Below are positions 45,044 to 54,637 of a DNA stretch of 64,000 nt, piece by piece. The notes beneath the pieces were generated by a model that was not told the DNA's origin, made no database searches, and saw only the letters and a list, made by a program, of their open reading frames with translations. The translations under genes were made by a program, and so were the position numbers. The stretch covers positions 1 to 64,000 of the forward strand of contig NZ_NOIT01000012.1 in NCBI RefSeq assembly GCF_004136555.1, in the 5' to 3' direction. This stretch comes from Kocuria carniphila. GTDB taxonomy: Bacteria > Actinomycetota > Actinomycetes > Actinomycetales > Micrococcaceae. Each line of letters opens with the position of its first letter. Positions within the stretch are counted from its first letter, which is position 1.

Positions 45044-46909
45044 CTACTTCCCACGCAGCGACGGGAAGTCGGTGTCCGCGTACTCCACGTGTTCACCCGC
45101 CGGTTCCGCACCGGCTGCTGGGTGCAGTCGGATTTCGCGGTCACGCAGTTCCACGCGGCGGATCTTGCCGGAAATGGTCTTGGGTAGTTCGAAGAACTCC
45201 AGTCGCCGCACGCGCTTGTACGCCGCCAGGTTCACACGGCAGTGGTGGAGGATGCTCTCGGCGGTTGCCGCATCGGGTTCGTGGCCATTGCCGAGGACCA
45301 CGTAGGCCTTGGGAACGGCCAATCGGATGGGGTCCGGTGAAGGAACCACGGCCACCTCGACCACGGCGGGATGTTCGATGACCACGGACTCCAGCTCGAA
45401 CGGGGAGAGCCGGTAATCGGAGGCTTTGAACACGTCATCGGCGCGGCCCACGTATGTGAAGACGCCGTCCTCGTCCTGAGAGACCACGTCACCGGTGTGG
45501 TAGACGCCGTCGCAGAACGCCTCGGCGGTCTTCTCCGGATCCCCGTGATACCCCGGGGTCAGACTGATGGGGCGGGGATCCAGACGCAGGCACAGCTCGC
45601 CTTCGTCGGTGCGTTCTTCGCCGGTCGCGGTGTCGATGAGCACGGTTTCGTAACCAGGCAGGGCCCGGCCCATGGCTCCGGGCTTGACCGGCATGCCCGG
45701 GGTGTTGGCGATCTGCAGCGAGGATTCGGTCTGACCGTAACCGTCGCGGATGTCCGTGCCCCAGGCGTTCTTAACGCGGGAGATGATCTCGGGGTTCAGC
45801 GGTTCGCCGGCGGACACCGTCTTCTGTGGCGGGTTCTTGAGGTGACTCAAATCGGACTGGATGAGCATGCGCCACACGGTGGGTGGTGCGCAGAAGGACG
45901 TCACACCCTCGCGCTCCATCTGGTCCATCAGAGCTCGGGCATCGAAGCGTGAGTAGTTGTAGAGGAACACCGTGGCCCCGGCGATGAACGGTGCGAAGAA
46001 GTTCGACCACGCGTGCTTGCCCCAGCCCGGGGAGGCCACGTTCAGGTGCACGTCACCGGGTTCCAAGCCAATCCAGTACATGGTCGACAGGTGCCCCACG
46101 GGATAGGTGATGTTCGTGTGCTCCACCAACTTGGGCAGCGACGTGGTGCCGGAGGTGAAGTACAACAGCAGCGGATCATCGGCCGGTGAGGACTCGAGCA
46201 CCTCGAAGGTTTCCGGGCCGGAGCAGGAGTCCGCGAAATGGATCACCGGGTGCTCACCCACGGTGGAGGAGCGCTCGGGTGGCGGAGCGGCGGCGTCGTC
46301 GGCCTGGGAAGTGGAAGGTGCGGCCGGATTGCTCGGCAGCACGGAAGGTGGAACGGGCTTGCGGAAGTCGGGCTGGTCGTCGACCTCGATGATCGTGAAG
46401 TCGCCAGCGACATCGGCGAATTTCTGCGCGTTGGTGTGGGAGGTGACCACCCACTTGGCCTTGCCGCGTTCCAAGCGATCGCGCAGGTCAGCGGGGCCGA
46501 GCATCACGGTGGTGGGGATCATGGGCGCGCCGAGCTTGGTGCACGCGAGCATGGTTTCCCAGAGCTCCACCTGGTTGCCGAGCATGAGGATCACACGGTG
46601 ACCGCGCTGCACACCCTGCTCGCGCAACCACGTGGCCAACTGCGAGGACCGGACGGAGAGATCGCGGTAGGTGCGGCGGGTTTCGGTGCCGTTCTCCTCG
46701 ACAATAACGAGGGCCTCCCGGTCGGCTTCCTGGCCGTGGCCGAGCGCGTCGAACCAGTCGAGGGCGAAGTTGAAGTGCGTGAACCGGGGCCACTCGAACT
46801 CGCGGTGAGCGGCGTCGAGATCCGTGCGCAACCGCAACAACTGATCCCTGGCGGCGCGAAACTGCTCCGTGACGGACCGGGTGGAATCGGATGAGGTGGG
46901 AAGAGTCAT
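45044..46909 (-). CDS. AMP-forming acyl-CoA synthetase
   Basis: A 621-aa adenylate-forming ligase (ATP + acid + CoA to acyl-CoA). YFTSGTTSLPKLVEHTN is the ATP loop, IRDGYGQTESS the second motif, YHTGDVVSQDEDGVFTYVGR the third, and LPKTISGKIRRVELR holds the catalytic Lys. It resembles medium-chain/acetate-type synthetases. The start has GAGGAC upstream. An insertion near residues 180-220 includes ADDAAAPPPERS, encoded around the dispersed 13-mer at 46285-46300. Confidence 0.9.
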   Translation of the reverse strand: MTLPTSSDSTRSVTEQFRAARDQLLRLRTDLDAAHREFEWPRFTHFNFALDWFDALGHGQEADREALVIVEENGTETRRTYRDLSVRSSQLATWLREQGVQRGHRVILMLGNQVELWETMLACTKLGAPMIPTTVMLGPADLRDRLERGKAKWVVTSHTNAQKFADVAGDFTIIEVDDQPDFRKPVPPSVLPSNPAAPSTSQADDAAAPPPERSSTVGEHPVIHFADSCSGPETFEVLESSPADDPLLLYFTSGTTSLPKLVEHTNITYPVGHLSTMYWIGLEPGDVHLNVASPGWGKHAWSNFFAPFIAGATVFLYNYSRFDARALMDQMEREGVTSFCAPPTVWRMLIQSDLSHLKNPPQKTVSAGEPLNPEIISRVKNAWGTDIRDGYGQTESSLQIANTPGMPVKPGAMGRALPGYETVLIDTATGEERTDEGELCLRLDPRPISLTPGYHGDPEKTAEAFCDGVYHTGDVVSQDEDGVFTYVGRADDVFKASDYRLSPFELESVVIEHPAVVEVAVVPSPDPIRLAVPKAYVVLGNGHEPDAATAESILHHCRVNLAAYKRVRRLEFFELPKTISGKIRRVELRDREIRLHPAAGAEPAGEHVEYADTDFPSLRGK

Positions 46910-47047
46910 GACGTCCTCGCTTGGCTGTCCGGCGCGGACCGCAGGCCGGTTCACCGGACCCTCGCGGTCATCAGTGACCTAAACGTACTGCACAGGCAGC
47001 TCAAGTTGGGCCCATCATGTCCGTTGGTTACGAGGGCTCCGTGTGCA

Positions 47048-47818
47048 TTATTGTTCGCGAGAATCTTTCGAGAACCGCCGGGCCTTGCGCTGCTCACCCA
47101 GGAACTTGTTGAGAACCGCGGACCGCCTGGTCTTCCGATCCCCACCGACCACGTGGTCACGGCCGGCGAAGAGGCCGTTCAGAGCGAGGCGTGCGACCAA
47201 CTCGGGGTCGTTCTTGGTGGAATTGTCGCCGAAAGCGGTGTTCTGCATTCCGGCACGATCGTGGAATTCGGTGGCAGTCGCCCCCGGCAGGAGCGCGGTC
47301 ACGTTGACGTCGTACTCGCGCATTTCCTCCCGCAGCCCCTGCGCGAAGCTGTACATGAACGCTCGCGTGGGGCCGTAGATCGACTCGTACGGGGTGGGCG
47401 TGGTGGCGGAGAGCGAGCTGGTGATCAGAATGTTGCCCTGCCTGCGCTCGGCCATGTGTCGGACTACGGGCTTGGCCAGCAGGATCTGCGAGGTGACGTT
47501 GAGCGAGAGCATCTGCAGTTCGTCGTCGATGTCGGTGTCGATGAAGGCGCCACCCAAGCTCTTGCCCGCGTTGAACACCGCAACGTCCAACGGGCGGTTC
47601 AAGGATTCGACCCTTGCCCAGACCTCTTTCGGCCCGTCGGGGCTAGAGAGGTCTGCACGCACCGGGTGCACGGTCACGTTCGAAAGTTTTTCGGGCAACT
47701 CATCAACGCGCGAGCTCGCGCCCACCCCCACAATGTCGTAGCCGCGGGCCGCAAGCCCCTGGGCCAGATAAAACCCAATGCCCGATGAAGCTCCCGTCAC
47801 GAGTGCAAGTCCGGCCAT
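47048..47818 (-). CDS. SDR family oxidoreductase with YxxxR
   Basis: A 256-aa short-chain dehydrogenase. TGASSGIGFYLAQGL binds the dinucleotide, NAGKSLGGAF and SSLSATTPTPYESIYGPTR follow, with Ser and Tyr of the active site. The Lys of YxxxK is replaced by Arg (YGPTR), so normal catalysis is doubtful. ATG follows a GAGGAGAACTGAC site. It is the upstream neighbour of the acyl-CoA synthetase. Confidence 0.85.
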   Translation of the reverse strand: MAGLALVTGASSGIGFYLAQGLAARGYDIVGVGASSRVDELPEKLSNVTVHPVRADLSSPDGPKEVWARVESLNRPLDVAVFNAGKSLGGAFIDTDIDDELQMLSLNVTSQILLAKPVVRHMAERRQGNILITSSLSATTPTPYESIYGPTRAFMYSFAQGLREEMREYDVNVTALLPGATATEFHDRAGMQNTAFGDNSTKNDPELVARLALNGLFAGRDHVVGGDRKTRRSAVLNKFLGEQRKARRFSKDSREQ

Positions 47819-47986
47819 GTCAGTTCTCCTCGTCCCAAAGGTGTCGGGTGACTTCCGCGGTCCATGGTGAACTTCTTAGTGACAAGCCGCTTCGCCCCCG
47901 TGCGTCGTGAGGGCCAACGATAACAGTGGACCTCTGGTGGGTCACGGGGTTTGCGCCTACCCGCCCCAGCCAGGTGTCGTTAGCGT

Positions 47987-49714
47987 CTACGCCTCAAGAC
48001 CTTGCACTGTGAAGGGCAGCACCAAACGCGACTGATGCTTCGCGTCCCGATAGATCTTGTGCGTGACCGGGCGGCCCACCGGCAGGTGGAAAGCATCCGG
48101 GGGCAGCAAGGAGTTGTGCTCATCGGCCAGCGGCTCCGCATTGGATAGCTCCACCGTCAGCCGATGTCCCTGCTTGAAGGTGTTCGCGAACGGGTAGAGC
48201 CGCAGCAAGTACTCCTGGATACTCCCCGGCTCCACCGGTTCGGTGCGAGTGTGCGGGTGATACGGGTTGCCCTCGGTCGTACGCTCGTCCAGCTCGCGGT
48301 GTGAAGCCTTGAGGTATCCCGTGGTAATCAGCTGACGCTTCCCGTTGGGAGCGGTGTCCCACATGCGCAGGATGAAGTTCGTATCGTCCTGGTCGATCTC
48401 CGCGAAGATGTGCGCGGCACCGGTGCCAATCATTTCCGTAGGTTTTTCGAACGGCTCGGTGTCCCAGCGGAGGATCTCCACCTTGTCCGTGACGGTGAGC
48501 GGCGCCTGATAGAAGCCGTCCGGGGCCGCGTACTCAGCGCCCATCAGCTCAGGCTCGAACGACAGCTTTCGCCGGGGGCGCAAGTACAACGGCTGGTACT
48601 CGACCGGCAGCGGTGGCCATTGCTCACCAGACGCGATCTCTCGCGAACCTTCCACGAACACGTTGACGGCGGGACCATCCATGGCCCCGTTCTCGATGCC
48701 CTTGAGCCAGTAGTCGTACCAGCGGAACATCTTGTCGTGTTCCTCGATGAACGGGCGCGACTGCATCGGAGGGTAGGACCCGATATCCAGTTTCTTCGGT
48801 CCTTGAAGAGCATCGAACAGTTCGATGGTCCCGTCCATGGTCCAGCCGCGGCCCTGATCGATCTGCAGGTACACGGGGATGTCGATATTCGGGGCCAATG
48901 TGATGGGATTGCGTTCCTCGTACCACTCACCGTCCAGCTCATTGGTGATGATGTCGAACCAGGCCTCATGGTTCTTGGGGTAGTTCAGGACATGGACGAG
49001 ATTTGGCCACGCGGCGACGTCGGGATCAGCCAAACGCTCGGCGACCCGCTCCTGGATCTCGCCCGGCGAGAACGTCTCGAGCATGCGGGACTTGACGTTG
49101 TCCGTGAAGGCCCAGCCGGAATCGCCGCCGCGCCCCTCGCGTGCGGCGCGCGGCATGAACCACATGATGCCGCCGTGGTACGTGGTCTCGTAGAAGTCGT
49201 AGTGGCCACCGGAGACGAAGATGGCTTTCAAGTGCGGCGGGCGTTCGGCCGCAGCCAGCACCTGCATGGAGCCGAAGTAGGAAATGCCAATCATGCCCAC
49301 GTTGCCGTCGCACCAGGGCTGCTCGGCGACCCATTCGATGAAGTCGTAGGCGTCCTGTCCCAAGGAGACGCCACCGGCGTTGTAATTGCCAATGTGCTCA
49401 CCCTCGGCATGACCGGTGCCGCGGAGGTCGCCGATGACGTGGGCGTAGTCCTCCTGGACCACGCGGGCGATATCGCCAGCTTCGATGCACCCGTCCCACA
49501 TGGGGCTGGGTCGCCGCTGCGCGGGCATGGTCAGTGCCATGGCCTGCAATTCCTTGCCGTACGGGCTCAGGGCGACGAGCGCGGGACGAGGCTTATCCTC
49601 GGTGCCGTGATAGACGTCCGCAATCAGATTGACGCCGTCTCGCATCGGAACTTTGAGGTTTTTGCGAACTGCTATGGATTCCCCGCCAGCATCCAGCGTT
49701 TCGAACTCGGCCAT
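47987..49714 (-). CDS. CocE/NonD-family serine hydrolase
   Basis: A 575-aa alpha/beta hydrolase of the Xaa-Pro dipeptidyl-peptidase/cocaine-esterase group. KVPMRDGVNLIADVYHG opens the family; MIGISYFGSMQVLAA holds the nucleophile Ser (G-x-S-Y-x-G); a C-terminal jelly-roll domain includes TNFILRMWDTAPNGKRQLIT and HRLTVELSNAEP. Substrates are esters or peptides. It is divergent from the MBL gene; their shared promoter holds the 49792-49808 motif. Confidence 0.9.
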   Translation of the reverse strand: MAEFETLDAGGESIAVRKNLKVPMRDGVNLIADVYHGTEDKPRPALVALSPYGKELQAMALTMPAQRRPSPMWDGCIEAGDIARVVQEDYAHVIGDLRGTGHAEGEHIGNYNAGGVSLGQDAYDFIEWVAEQPWCDGNVGMIGISYFGSMQVLAAAERPPHLKAIFVSGGHYDFYETTYHGGIMWFMPRAAREGRGGDSGWAFTDNVKSRMLETFSPGEIQERVAERLADPDVAAWPNLVHVLNYPKNHEAWFDIITNELDGEWYEERNPITLAPNIDIPVYLQIDQGRGWTMDGTIELFDALQGPKKLDIGSYPPMQSRPFIEEHDKMFRWYDYWLKGIENGAMDGPAVNVFVEGSREIASGEQWPPLPVEYQPLYLRPRRKLSFEPELMGAEYAAPDGFYQAPLTVTDKVEILRWDTEPFEKPTEMIGTGAAHIFAEIDQDDTNFILRMWDTAPNGKRQLITTGYLKASHRELDERTTEGNPYHPHTRTEPVEPGSIQEYLLRLYPFANTFKQGHRLTVELSNAEPLADEHNSLLPPDAFHLPVGRPVTHKIYRDAKHQSRLVLPFTVQGLEA

Positions 49715-49791
49715 GAGTGGGTAGCTCCTTCACTAGCGCCGGAGTGCACGCCGTCCTGGTGACGGGCATGATCCCTGGGCACTTTCTGGAA

Positions 49792-49808
49792 ATATTATTA
49801 TACTAAAG
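49792..49808. promoter_or_regulatory. AT-rich 17-bp motif in divergent cocE/MBL promoter
   Basis: ATATTATTATACTAAAG overlaps possible -10 boxes for both directions (TATAAT minus, TATACT plus). It matches 15 of 17 bases at 58109-58125, upstream of the phosphotriesterase operon, and is striking in a GC-rich chromosome. A partial dyad (ACTAA..TTAGT) extends to the right. GntR protein 58366-59109 is a candidate binder. Confidence 0.5.
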
Positions 49809-49879
49809 TTAGTGTGTGCAAGACCACACCGCACAATGGACTCAGCAGTCCTCGGCCGTTCGTCCCGTAGGAGATCACC

Positions 49880-50800
49880 ATGACGCACAGCGTTCCCGTC
49901 CATCCGTTGGTTTCACCGTGGGGTCGCTTCGGTCTCTACAGCTTCTTCATCGATGCGCCGGAACCCGCCATCGTGGACACGGGCATCGCGTCCTCTCCCG
50001 CGGAGGGCATGGCCCCCGAACTCGAAAAGCTCGGCCGCAACATCGAGGACGTTCGCTGGATCCTGCTCACCCACGGCCACATCGACCACCTGGGTGGTGC
50101 GCATGCGCTCTGGGAAATGACCGGCCGCAAGGCCACGGTGGTCATCCATCACGACGACGCCGCCCTCCTCCGCTCGCGGCGAGCCCACGTCGACCAGTAC
50201 ATGGACACGCGAGCCCGGTACCTGAACGACCCCGAGGGTGAAGAACAACAGATGGGCATGGCCAATCAGGTCATCTCGGGTGAGATGGAACCACAGGTCC
50301 TGGTTCGAGGTGGCGAGACATTGTCCCTGGGTGGCGACGTCACCGTGTCCGTTCATCACATCCCCGGTCACACCGCTGGTTCGGTCGCCTACTGCATCGA
50401 CGGTCAGAAAGACGTGTTCGTGGGCGACGCTGTTCAGATCCACGGCGCGGCCAACGGCTTCCCAGGCTATGAGGATCCGGTCGCTTACCGTTCAAGCCTT
50501 GAGTACTTGCGGGACGCCGTGCAGCCCACCCGTCTCTTCCTGGGCCACCCCTACCGCAATGCCGCGGGCGAGGCCTACGAGATCGGCGTTTCAGGAGACC
50601 AGGCACGGCACGTGATCCAGGAAAGCATCGACATCGAGTCCCGCGTGGCCGACGCCGCTCAGCGTTACCTATCCGACGGTCTCCGCGACTCTGATTCGCC
50701 GTACTCTCCGTATGCTGCGGTCGCGGAAGAATTGGGTTACACCGGGGACCCCACGTTGGAGCCCTCGCCCTTCTTCACCACGATGCACGGGTATGCATAG
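49880..50800 (+). CDS. MBL-fold metallo-hydrolase
   Basis: A 306-aa metallo-beta-lactamase fold protein. The zinc motif is THGHIDHLGGAHAL (H-x-H-x-D-H); HIPGHTAGSVAYCI and VFVGDAVQIHG supply further ligands (His, Asp), and FLGHPYRNAAG the last His. Family members hydrolyse lactones, thioesters or similar. It is divergent from the CocE gene and probably shares its regulation. Confidence 0.88.
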   Translation: MTHSVPVHPLVSPWGRFGLYSFFIDAPEPAIVDTGIASSPAEGMAPELEKLGRNIEDVRWILLTHGHIDHLGGAHALWEMTGRKATVVIHHDDAALLRSRRAHVDQYMDTRARYLNDPEGEEQQMGMANQVISGEMEPQVLVRGGETLSLGGDVTVSVHHIPGHTAGSVAYCIDGQKDVFVGDAVQIHGAANGFPGYEDPVAYRSSLEYLRDAVQPTRLFLGHPYRNAAGEAYEIGVSGDQARHVIQESIDIESRVADAAQRYLSDGLRDSDSPYSPYAAVAEELGYTGDPTLEPSPFFTTMHGYA

Positions 50801-50835
50801 CAGGCGGGTGTGGTGCAGTAGCCGCGTCGCTCGCG

Positions 50836-51063
50836 TTACTCCCGTCCATGGACATGGTTCAGGAGCACATAGATCACCAATCCCGCAGCGATCAGGACTG
50901 CGAACACAATCGATGATGTTGTGTCGCTGATGATCCCGTTGGCCCTCATGGCGAGTGTTCCGATACCTATCAGCACTAGCAAAAAGGATGGGATGAAAGA
51001 TTTGATGGTCTGGGAAATCCCGCGTTTGGAATCTGAACCGGTCGCTTGTTTATCAGTTTCCAT
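50836..51063 (-). CDS. Small 75-aa two-helix membrane protein
   Basis: ATG 51063 overlaps the end of the DUF2332 gene by 11 bp. The residues METDKQATGSDSKRG are hydrophilic, followed by FIPSFLLVLIGIGTLAM and SSIVFAVLIAAGLVIYVLL. No family recognised; the frame could be extended upstream but that region is the DUF2332 gene. Confidence 0.65.
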   Translation of the reverse strand: METDKQATGSDSKRGISQTIKSFIPSFLLVLIGIGTLAMRANGIISDTTSSIVFAVLIAAGLVIYVLLNHVHGRE

Positions 51064-52102
51064 ACCCCATGGCATCAGTCCTGGGGCCATCTCGCAATAG
51101 CCCTTCGGCCAGTTTTTTGCTCGCTCCCTCAGCGATCCCGATTCGTTCGTAGCTCTGCCCGTGAGGACCAACGACTGCGCACGGCCGGCCGTTTAGTGCG
51201 AGCACGGTTCGTCCGTTGACAGGTACGGAGATCCGCGAAGCGACCGTGGGCAATACGTCTTCACCCTCATTGCTGATCCACGTCACGTCAGGCATGGATT
51301 CCATCAGCTCGACGAACTGATCACGGCGTTCAGGCGTCAGATAGACGAGGACCGCACTGTGAAACACCACCACGCCTGCGTTCTTGGGGGCCTCGGTGAT
51401 TAATGCGGAAATGTTGTCGAGGAGATCACCCTTCACGAGCATCGGAGGGTCCGCAGCAACTAACTCCGCCGCTGCCCGAAAGCGATGACGGCGGTCATCG
51501 TGCTCCGGCCAGATCAGAGTCTCAAGCCACTTCACTTGATCAGAATCTCGTAGATCAACCGGATTTAGGTCGATCCCCGCACGGAATACGACAGTAGGAA
51601 GTTGGTTGGGGACACTGTCCGCTTCAATGCGGCAGGACAGCTCAACCGAACTGGGTCCAGTAGTTGGATCAAGCGGAACAACACCTTGATCGGTATCGTA
51701 CCGATAGCTGTACTGATCCGGATAAAGACACAAACCCGCGGACGCCCCCACCTCGATGAGAGCGAGCGGCCCCCGCAGTCGGCTCAGGACCGGGAGGAGC
51801 ACGGCGCACCGCCCGGCTTCATTGGTTTGAGTTGCCCGCTCCCGAATCACCGATTCGACCTCGAGCCAACGCGATAGTAACGAAGGACGCAGTTCCGAAT
51901 ACGATCCGACTGGTGCACCACAGAAACGGGCGGCCGCGAAAACCAGATTGGGTTGGCGCTTCGAGGTAGGGAGATCATCAATCAGCCCCAGCACCTCGGA
52001 ATCGTCCGCAATGGAAGTGGCCCAGTCGTAGAAAATCGGGGACAGTTCTTTGACCTCGATCTCGGCCCACCGCTGGTACAGCTCCGCCACCGTTTGTTCC
52101 AT
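51053..52102 (-). CDS. DUF2332 domain protein
   Basis: A 349-aa protein of the actinobacterial DUF2332 family: YQRWAEIEVKELSPIFYDWA, LIDDLPTSKRQPNLVFAAARF, ALIEVGASAGLCLYPDQYSY and VVFHSAVLVYLTPERRDQF. Its central part resembles a SAM-binding Rossmann fold (EVGASAGL), but no reaction is known. I chose ATG 52102 rather than 52135. Confidence 0.85.
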   Translation of the reverse strand: MEQTVAELYQRWAEIEVKELSPIFYDWATSIADDSEVLGLIDDLPTSKRQPNLVFAAARFCGAPVGSYSELRPSLLSRWLEVESVIRERATQTNEAGRCAVLLPVLSRLRGPLALIEVGASAGLCLYPDQYSYRYDTDQGVVPLDPTTGPSSVELSCRIEADSVPNQLPTVVFRAGIDLNPVDLRDSDQVKWLETLIWPEHDDRRHRFRAAAELVAADPPMLVKGDLLDNISALITEAPKNAGVVVFHSAVLVYLTPERRDQFVELMESMPDVTWISNEGEDVLPTVASRISVPVNGRTVLALNGRPCAVVGPHGQSYERIGIAEGASKKLAEGLLRDGPRTDAMGYGN

Positions 52103-52190
52103 AGTCGTCAACCTACGGCATGAGGATCCAGACAACGCTCATGACCCACGACTGATCGAAGCGCGCTCGAGACTGGTCCAAATAAGCGGA

Positions 52191-52231
52191 GTGAACCCCG
52201 CGGACCGACCAACTCGATCAGCGGGGCTCAC
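52191..52231. terminator. Hairpin after the MFS gene
   Basis: Arms GTGAACCCCGC (52191-52201) and GCGGGGCTCAC (52221-52231) pair at 10 of 11 positions with a 19-nt loop, just past the MFS stop on the minus strand. Confidence 0.6.
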
Positions 52232-52259
52232 ACGGTTCGGTGGACGGCGCGGTCGCCGG

Positions 52260-53555
52260 TTACACCTCCACCAGCTTCCGGTCTGCTTCCCGTCGGCCCA
52301 CCACGCGGGGCGCGGTTTCCTTGAGGAACAATGCAAAGATCGTGGCGACAATGGCACCGCCGCAGCTCACGAGCAGCGCCACGGGAAGACCGAACTGATC
52401 GGCCGCGATGCCGGTCAGTAGGGGATTCAAGAACCCGCCGATGAGTTCGCCGATTCCTGTGGGTAGTCCCACGGCCAGGCCAGCGTAGATCGCGGGAACG
52501 GACTCGGCGGGAATCACCGACATGGCCATGCCGCCCACGCCCATACCGGCGGCGAAGATGAACACCGCCAGGGCCATTAACAACGGGCTGGAGAAAAACA
52601 ACAGGCTCAATGGGGCCATCACGGACAACAGTCCGAAGATCACCGAAGTGGGCTTGCGGCCAATGCGATCCGAGATCAGCGGAACCACGAAACCCCACAC
52701 CGCGGTGCCCAGGCCGAATGCAGCCATGACCATACTCATGGTGCCCGGCGAGAAGCCCTTCATGCTGGTCAGGTATACGGGACCGAACACCATCAGTGCC
52801 ATCAGGTAGACCATGAAACCACTGAAAATCAGGATCGACAGGATGATGTTCCGGTTCTTGAGCACCTCTTTGAGCTGACCCTTGGGGCGCACGCGGGCTG
52901 CGGAAGCCGCCGCGTCGGCACCGTGAGAATCCGAGGCGGAAGGTGCGAGAGCGGCGTCGTCGACCTTGGGCTCACGCATGACCTTCCAAATGATCGCGGC
53001 CATCACGAGGCCGGGTACCAAGGTGAGGAAGAAGGCAGTGCGCCAATCGAAAATGGTTGCGAGGGCCACGATCACCAGCGGCGCCAGGATGGATCCGAAC
53101 AAGCCGTTTGCGGTGTTCATGGTGAAGCCAAGGTTGAAGCCGCGTCGGCGTGGCGAGGATTCCATGGCGAGCACGGACTGGGTGACTGGGATGATCGGGC
53201 CCTCGAGCAGCCCCATGAGCAAACGCAGGATCACCAGGTGCGCGAAGGTGACCACGAAGCCCTGGAAGAACGAGGTCAACGAGAACGCGACCATCAGGAT
53301 GACCAGGTAGAGACGCTTGCTCTTGACCTTGTCGGAAATGCGCCCGCCGATGATTGAGGCGAGCGCCCAGGTCACGGACAACGCGGCCGCGAGCAGGCCG
53401 ATGGATTTGTTGTCCAGATGGATGTCTTCCTGAATGAACGGGATCAGAAAGTTGAGGATCAGTCGGTCGAAGAACACGAAGCCGACGGTGAAGAAGAAGA
53501 TCGCGACGATCTTGTTCTCATAGGTCCAGAATTTCGTACGAGTTGAAGTGGACAT
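52260..53555 (-). CDS. MFS transporter
   Basis: A 431-aa, twelve-helix major facilitator. IIGGRISDKVKSKR is the loop 2-3 motif A; helices include VAIFFFTVGFVFFDRLIL and PLVIVALATIFDWR. A loop near residues 210-225 (KVDDAALAPSASDS) is encoded by an exact dispersed 13-mer. The members closest in layout (ACS type) import organic acids. ATG 53555 follows GAGAGG. It sits downstream of the alpha/beta hydrolase gene but a hairpin lies between. Confidence 0.85.
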   Translation of the reverse strand: MSTSTRTKFWTYENKIVAIFFFTVGFVFFDRLILNFLIPFIQEDIHLDNKSIGLLAAALSVTWALASIIGGRISDKVKSKRLYLVILMVAFSLTSFFQGFVVTFAHLVILRLLMGLLEGPIIPVTQSVLAMESSPRRRGFNLGFTMNTANGLFGSILAPLVIVALATIFDWRTAFFLTLVPGLVMAAIIWKVMREPKVDDAALAPSASDSHGADAAASAARVRPKGQLKEVLKNRNIILSILIFSGFMVYLMALMVFGPVYLTSMKGFSPGTMSMVMAAFGLGTAVWGFVVPLISDRIGRKPTSVIFGLLSVMAPLSLLFFSSPLLMALAVFIFAAGMGVGGMAMSVIPAESVPAIYAGLAVGLPTGIGELIGGFLNPLLTGIAADQFGLPVALLVSCGGAIVATIFALFLKETAPRVVGRREADRKLVEV

Positions 53556-53635
53556 GGTGGCCTCTCGGGTCACTCAGTGCTGTCGCATAGTGAAACTGAT
53601 GGATCACAGGCTTTCTATGCTGGGCAGGTTGAAAG

Positions 53636-53667
53636 CGGCGGCGAGGACACGTGGGTCCGCGCCGCCG
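53636..53667 (-). terminator. Terminator after the hydrolase gene
   Basis: Arms CGGCGGCG (53636-53643) and CGCCGCCG (53660-53667), extended by a GGAC/GTCC inner stem. It follows the alpha/beta hydrolase stop on the minus strand and ends the phosphotriesterase operon. Confidence 0.65.
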
Positions 53668-53701
53668 TCGTTATTTAGGGGTGGTGGCTGAGTCCGGTGT
53701 C

Positions 53702-54625
53702 TTAGCTCCGGCGCAGGAACTCAGCCGTCTCCGTGAACACCCGTTGGAATTCGGGGATCCAGGAGAAGTGCTGGACAAAGCCGTGGTTGGCTCCGTCGTA
53801 GCGGGACACGGTGGCGTTCACGCCGGCTTCCTGCAGGCGCTTGCCGTAGAGCTCGCCCTCATCGCGCAGTGGATCGTGCTCCGCGGTGACGATGAGGGCT
53901 GTGGGCAACCCGGAGAGATCCTCGCGCTTGATCGGAGAGACCAGTGGGTCGGATCGATCCGCGCCACTCTCGAAATAAAACGCGTTGAACGGTTCCAGGA
54001 TGCCGGTTTCCAGGCCGTAACCCTCTGCGTTCTCGCGCAGGGAGGGGTAGCGGTCCACATCGAAATCCAAGTCCAGGGACGGGTAGTACAGGATCTGGTG
54101 TGTGATGCGGTCGAAGCCGTCGTCGCGGGCTTTTGCGACGACCGCGGCGACGAAGTTGCCGCCGGAGCTGTCACCGGCGATCGCCAGCGTGCGCCCGTCC
54201 CACTTCAGCTCCCCACTGTTCTCCGCAACCCAGCGGACCACGCGGTAGCAGTCCTCCAGGCCGGCCGGGAACTCGTGCTCGGGGGCGAGTCGGAAGTCAA
54301 CGGCCACGACCTCGAGGCCCGTCTCCTTGGCCAACGAACGCGCAATGTGGTCGTGAGTCTCGAGGCTCCCGGAGAAGAACGCTCCGCCGTGGAAGTACAC
54401 GAGCACGCCGTAGCTTTCGGCCTCGGCGGGCGTGTAGATCCGCACGGGTACGTCTCCGGACGACGTCGCTGAGGTCGCCTCCCGCACGTCATGGATCGGC
54501 AGGCGATCCGCCACCGGTGGCACCTGTGCGTTCTCCCCGGCACGCATGGCCACGGGGTCCAGGGGTGAACCGTCCGGCTCGGGAAGGGACTTGAGGAACT
54601 CGGCAATCTTCGGGTGAATGGTCAT
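53702..54625 (-). CDS. Alpha/beta hydrolase (HSL-type esterase)
   Basis: A 307-aa esterase/lipase. VYFHGGAFFSGSLETHD holds the HGG oxyanion motif, AIAGDSSGGNFVAAV the nucleophile Ser, and VTAEHDPLRDEGELY plus GANHGFVQHF the Asp and His. It hydrolyses short-chain esters. It lies 12 bp after the FAD monooxygenase stop, the last gene of the operon. Confidence 0.92.
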   Translation of the reverse strand: MTIHPKIAEFLKSLPEPDGSPLDPVAMRAGENAQVPPVADRLPIHDVREATSATSSGDVPVRIYTPAEAESYGVLVYFHGGAFFSGSLETHDHIARSLAKETGLEVVAVDFRLAPEHEFPAGLEDCYRVVRWVAENSGELKWDGRTLAIAGDSSGGNFVAAVVAKARDDGFDRITHQILYYPSLDLDFDVDRYPSLRENAEGYGLETGILEPFNAFYFESGADRSDPLVSPIKREDLSGLPTALIVTAEHDPLRDEGELYGKRLQEAGVNATVSRYDGANHGFVQHFSWIPEFQRVFTETAEFLRRS

Positions 54626-54637
54626 GGAGTGCGCCTC

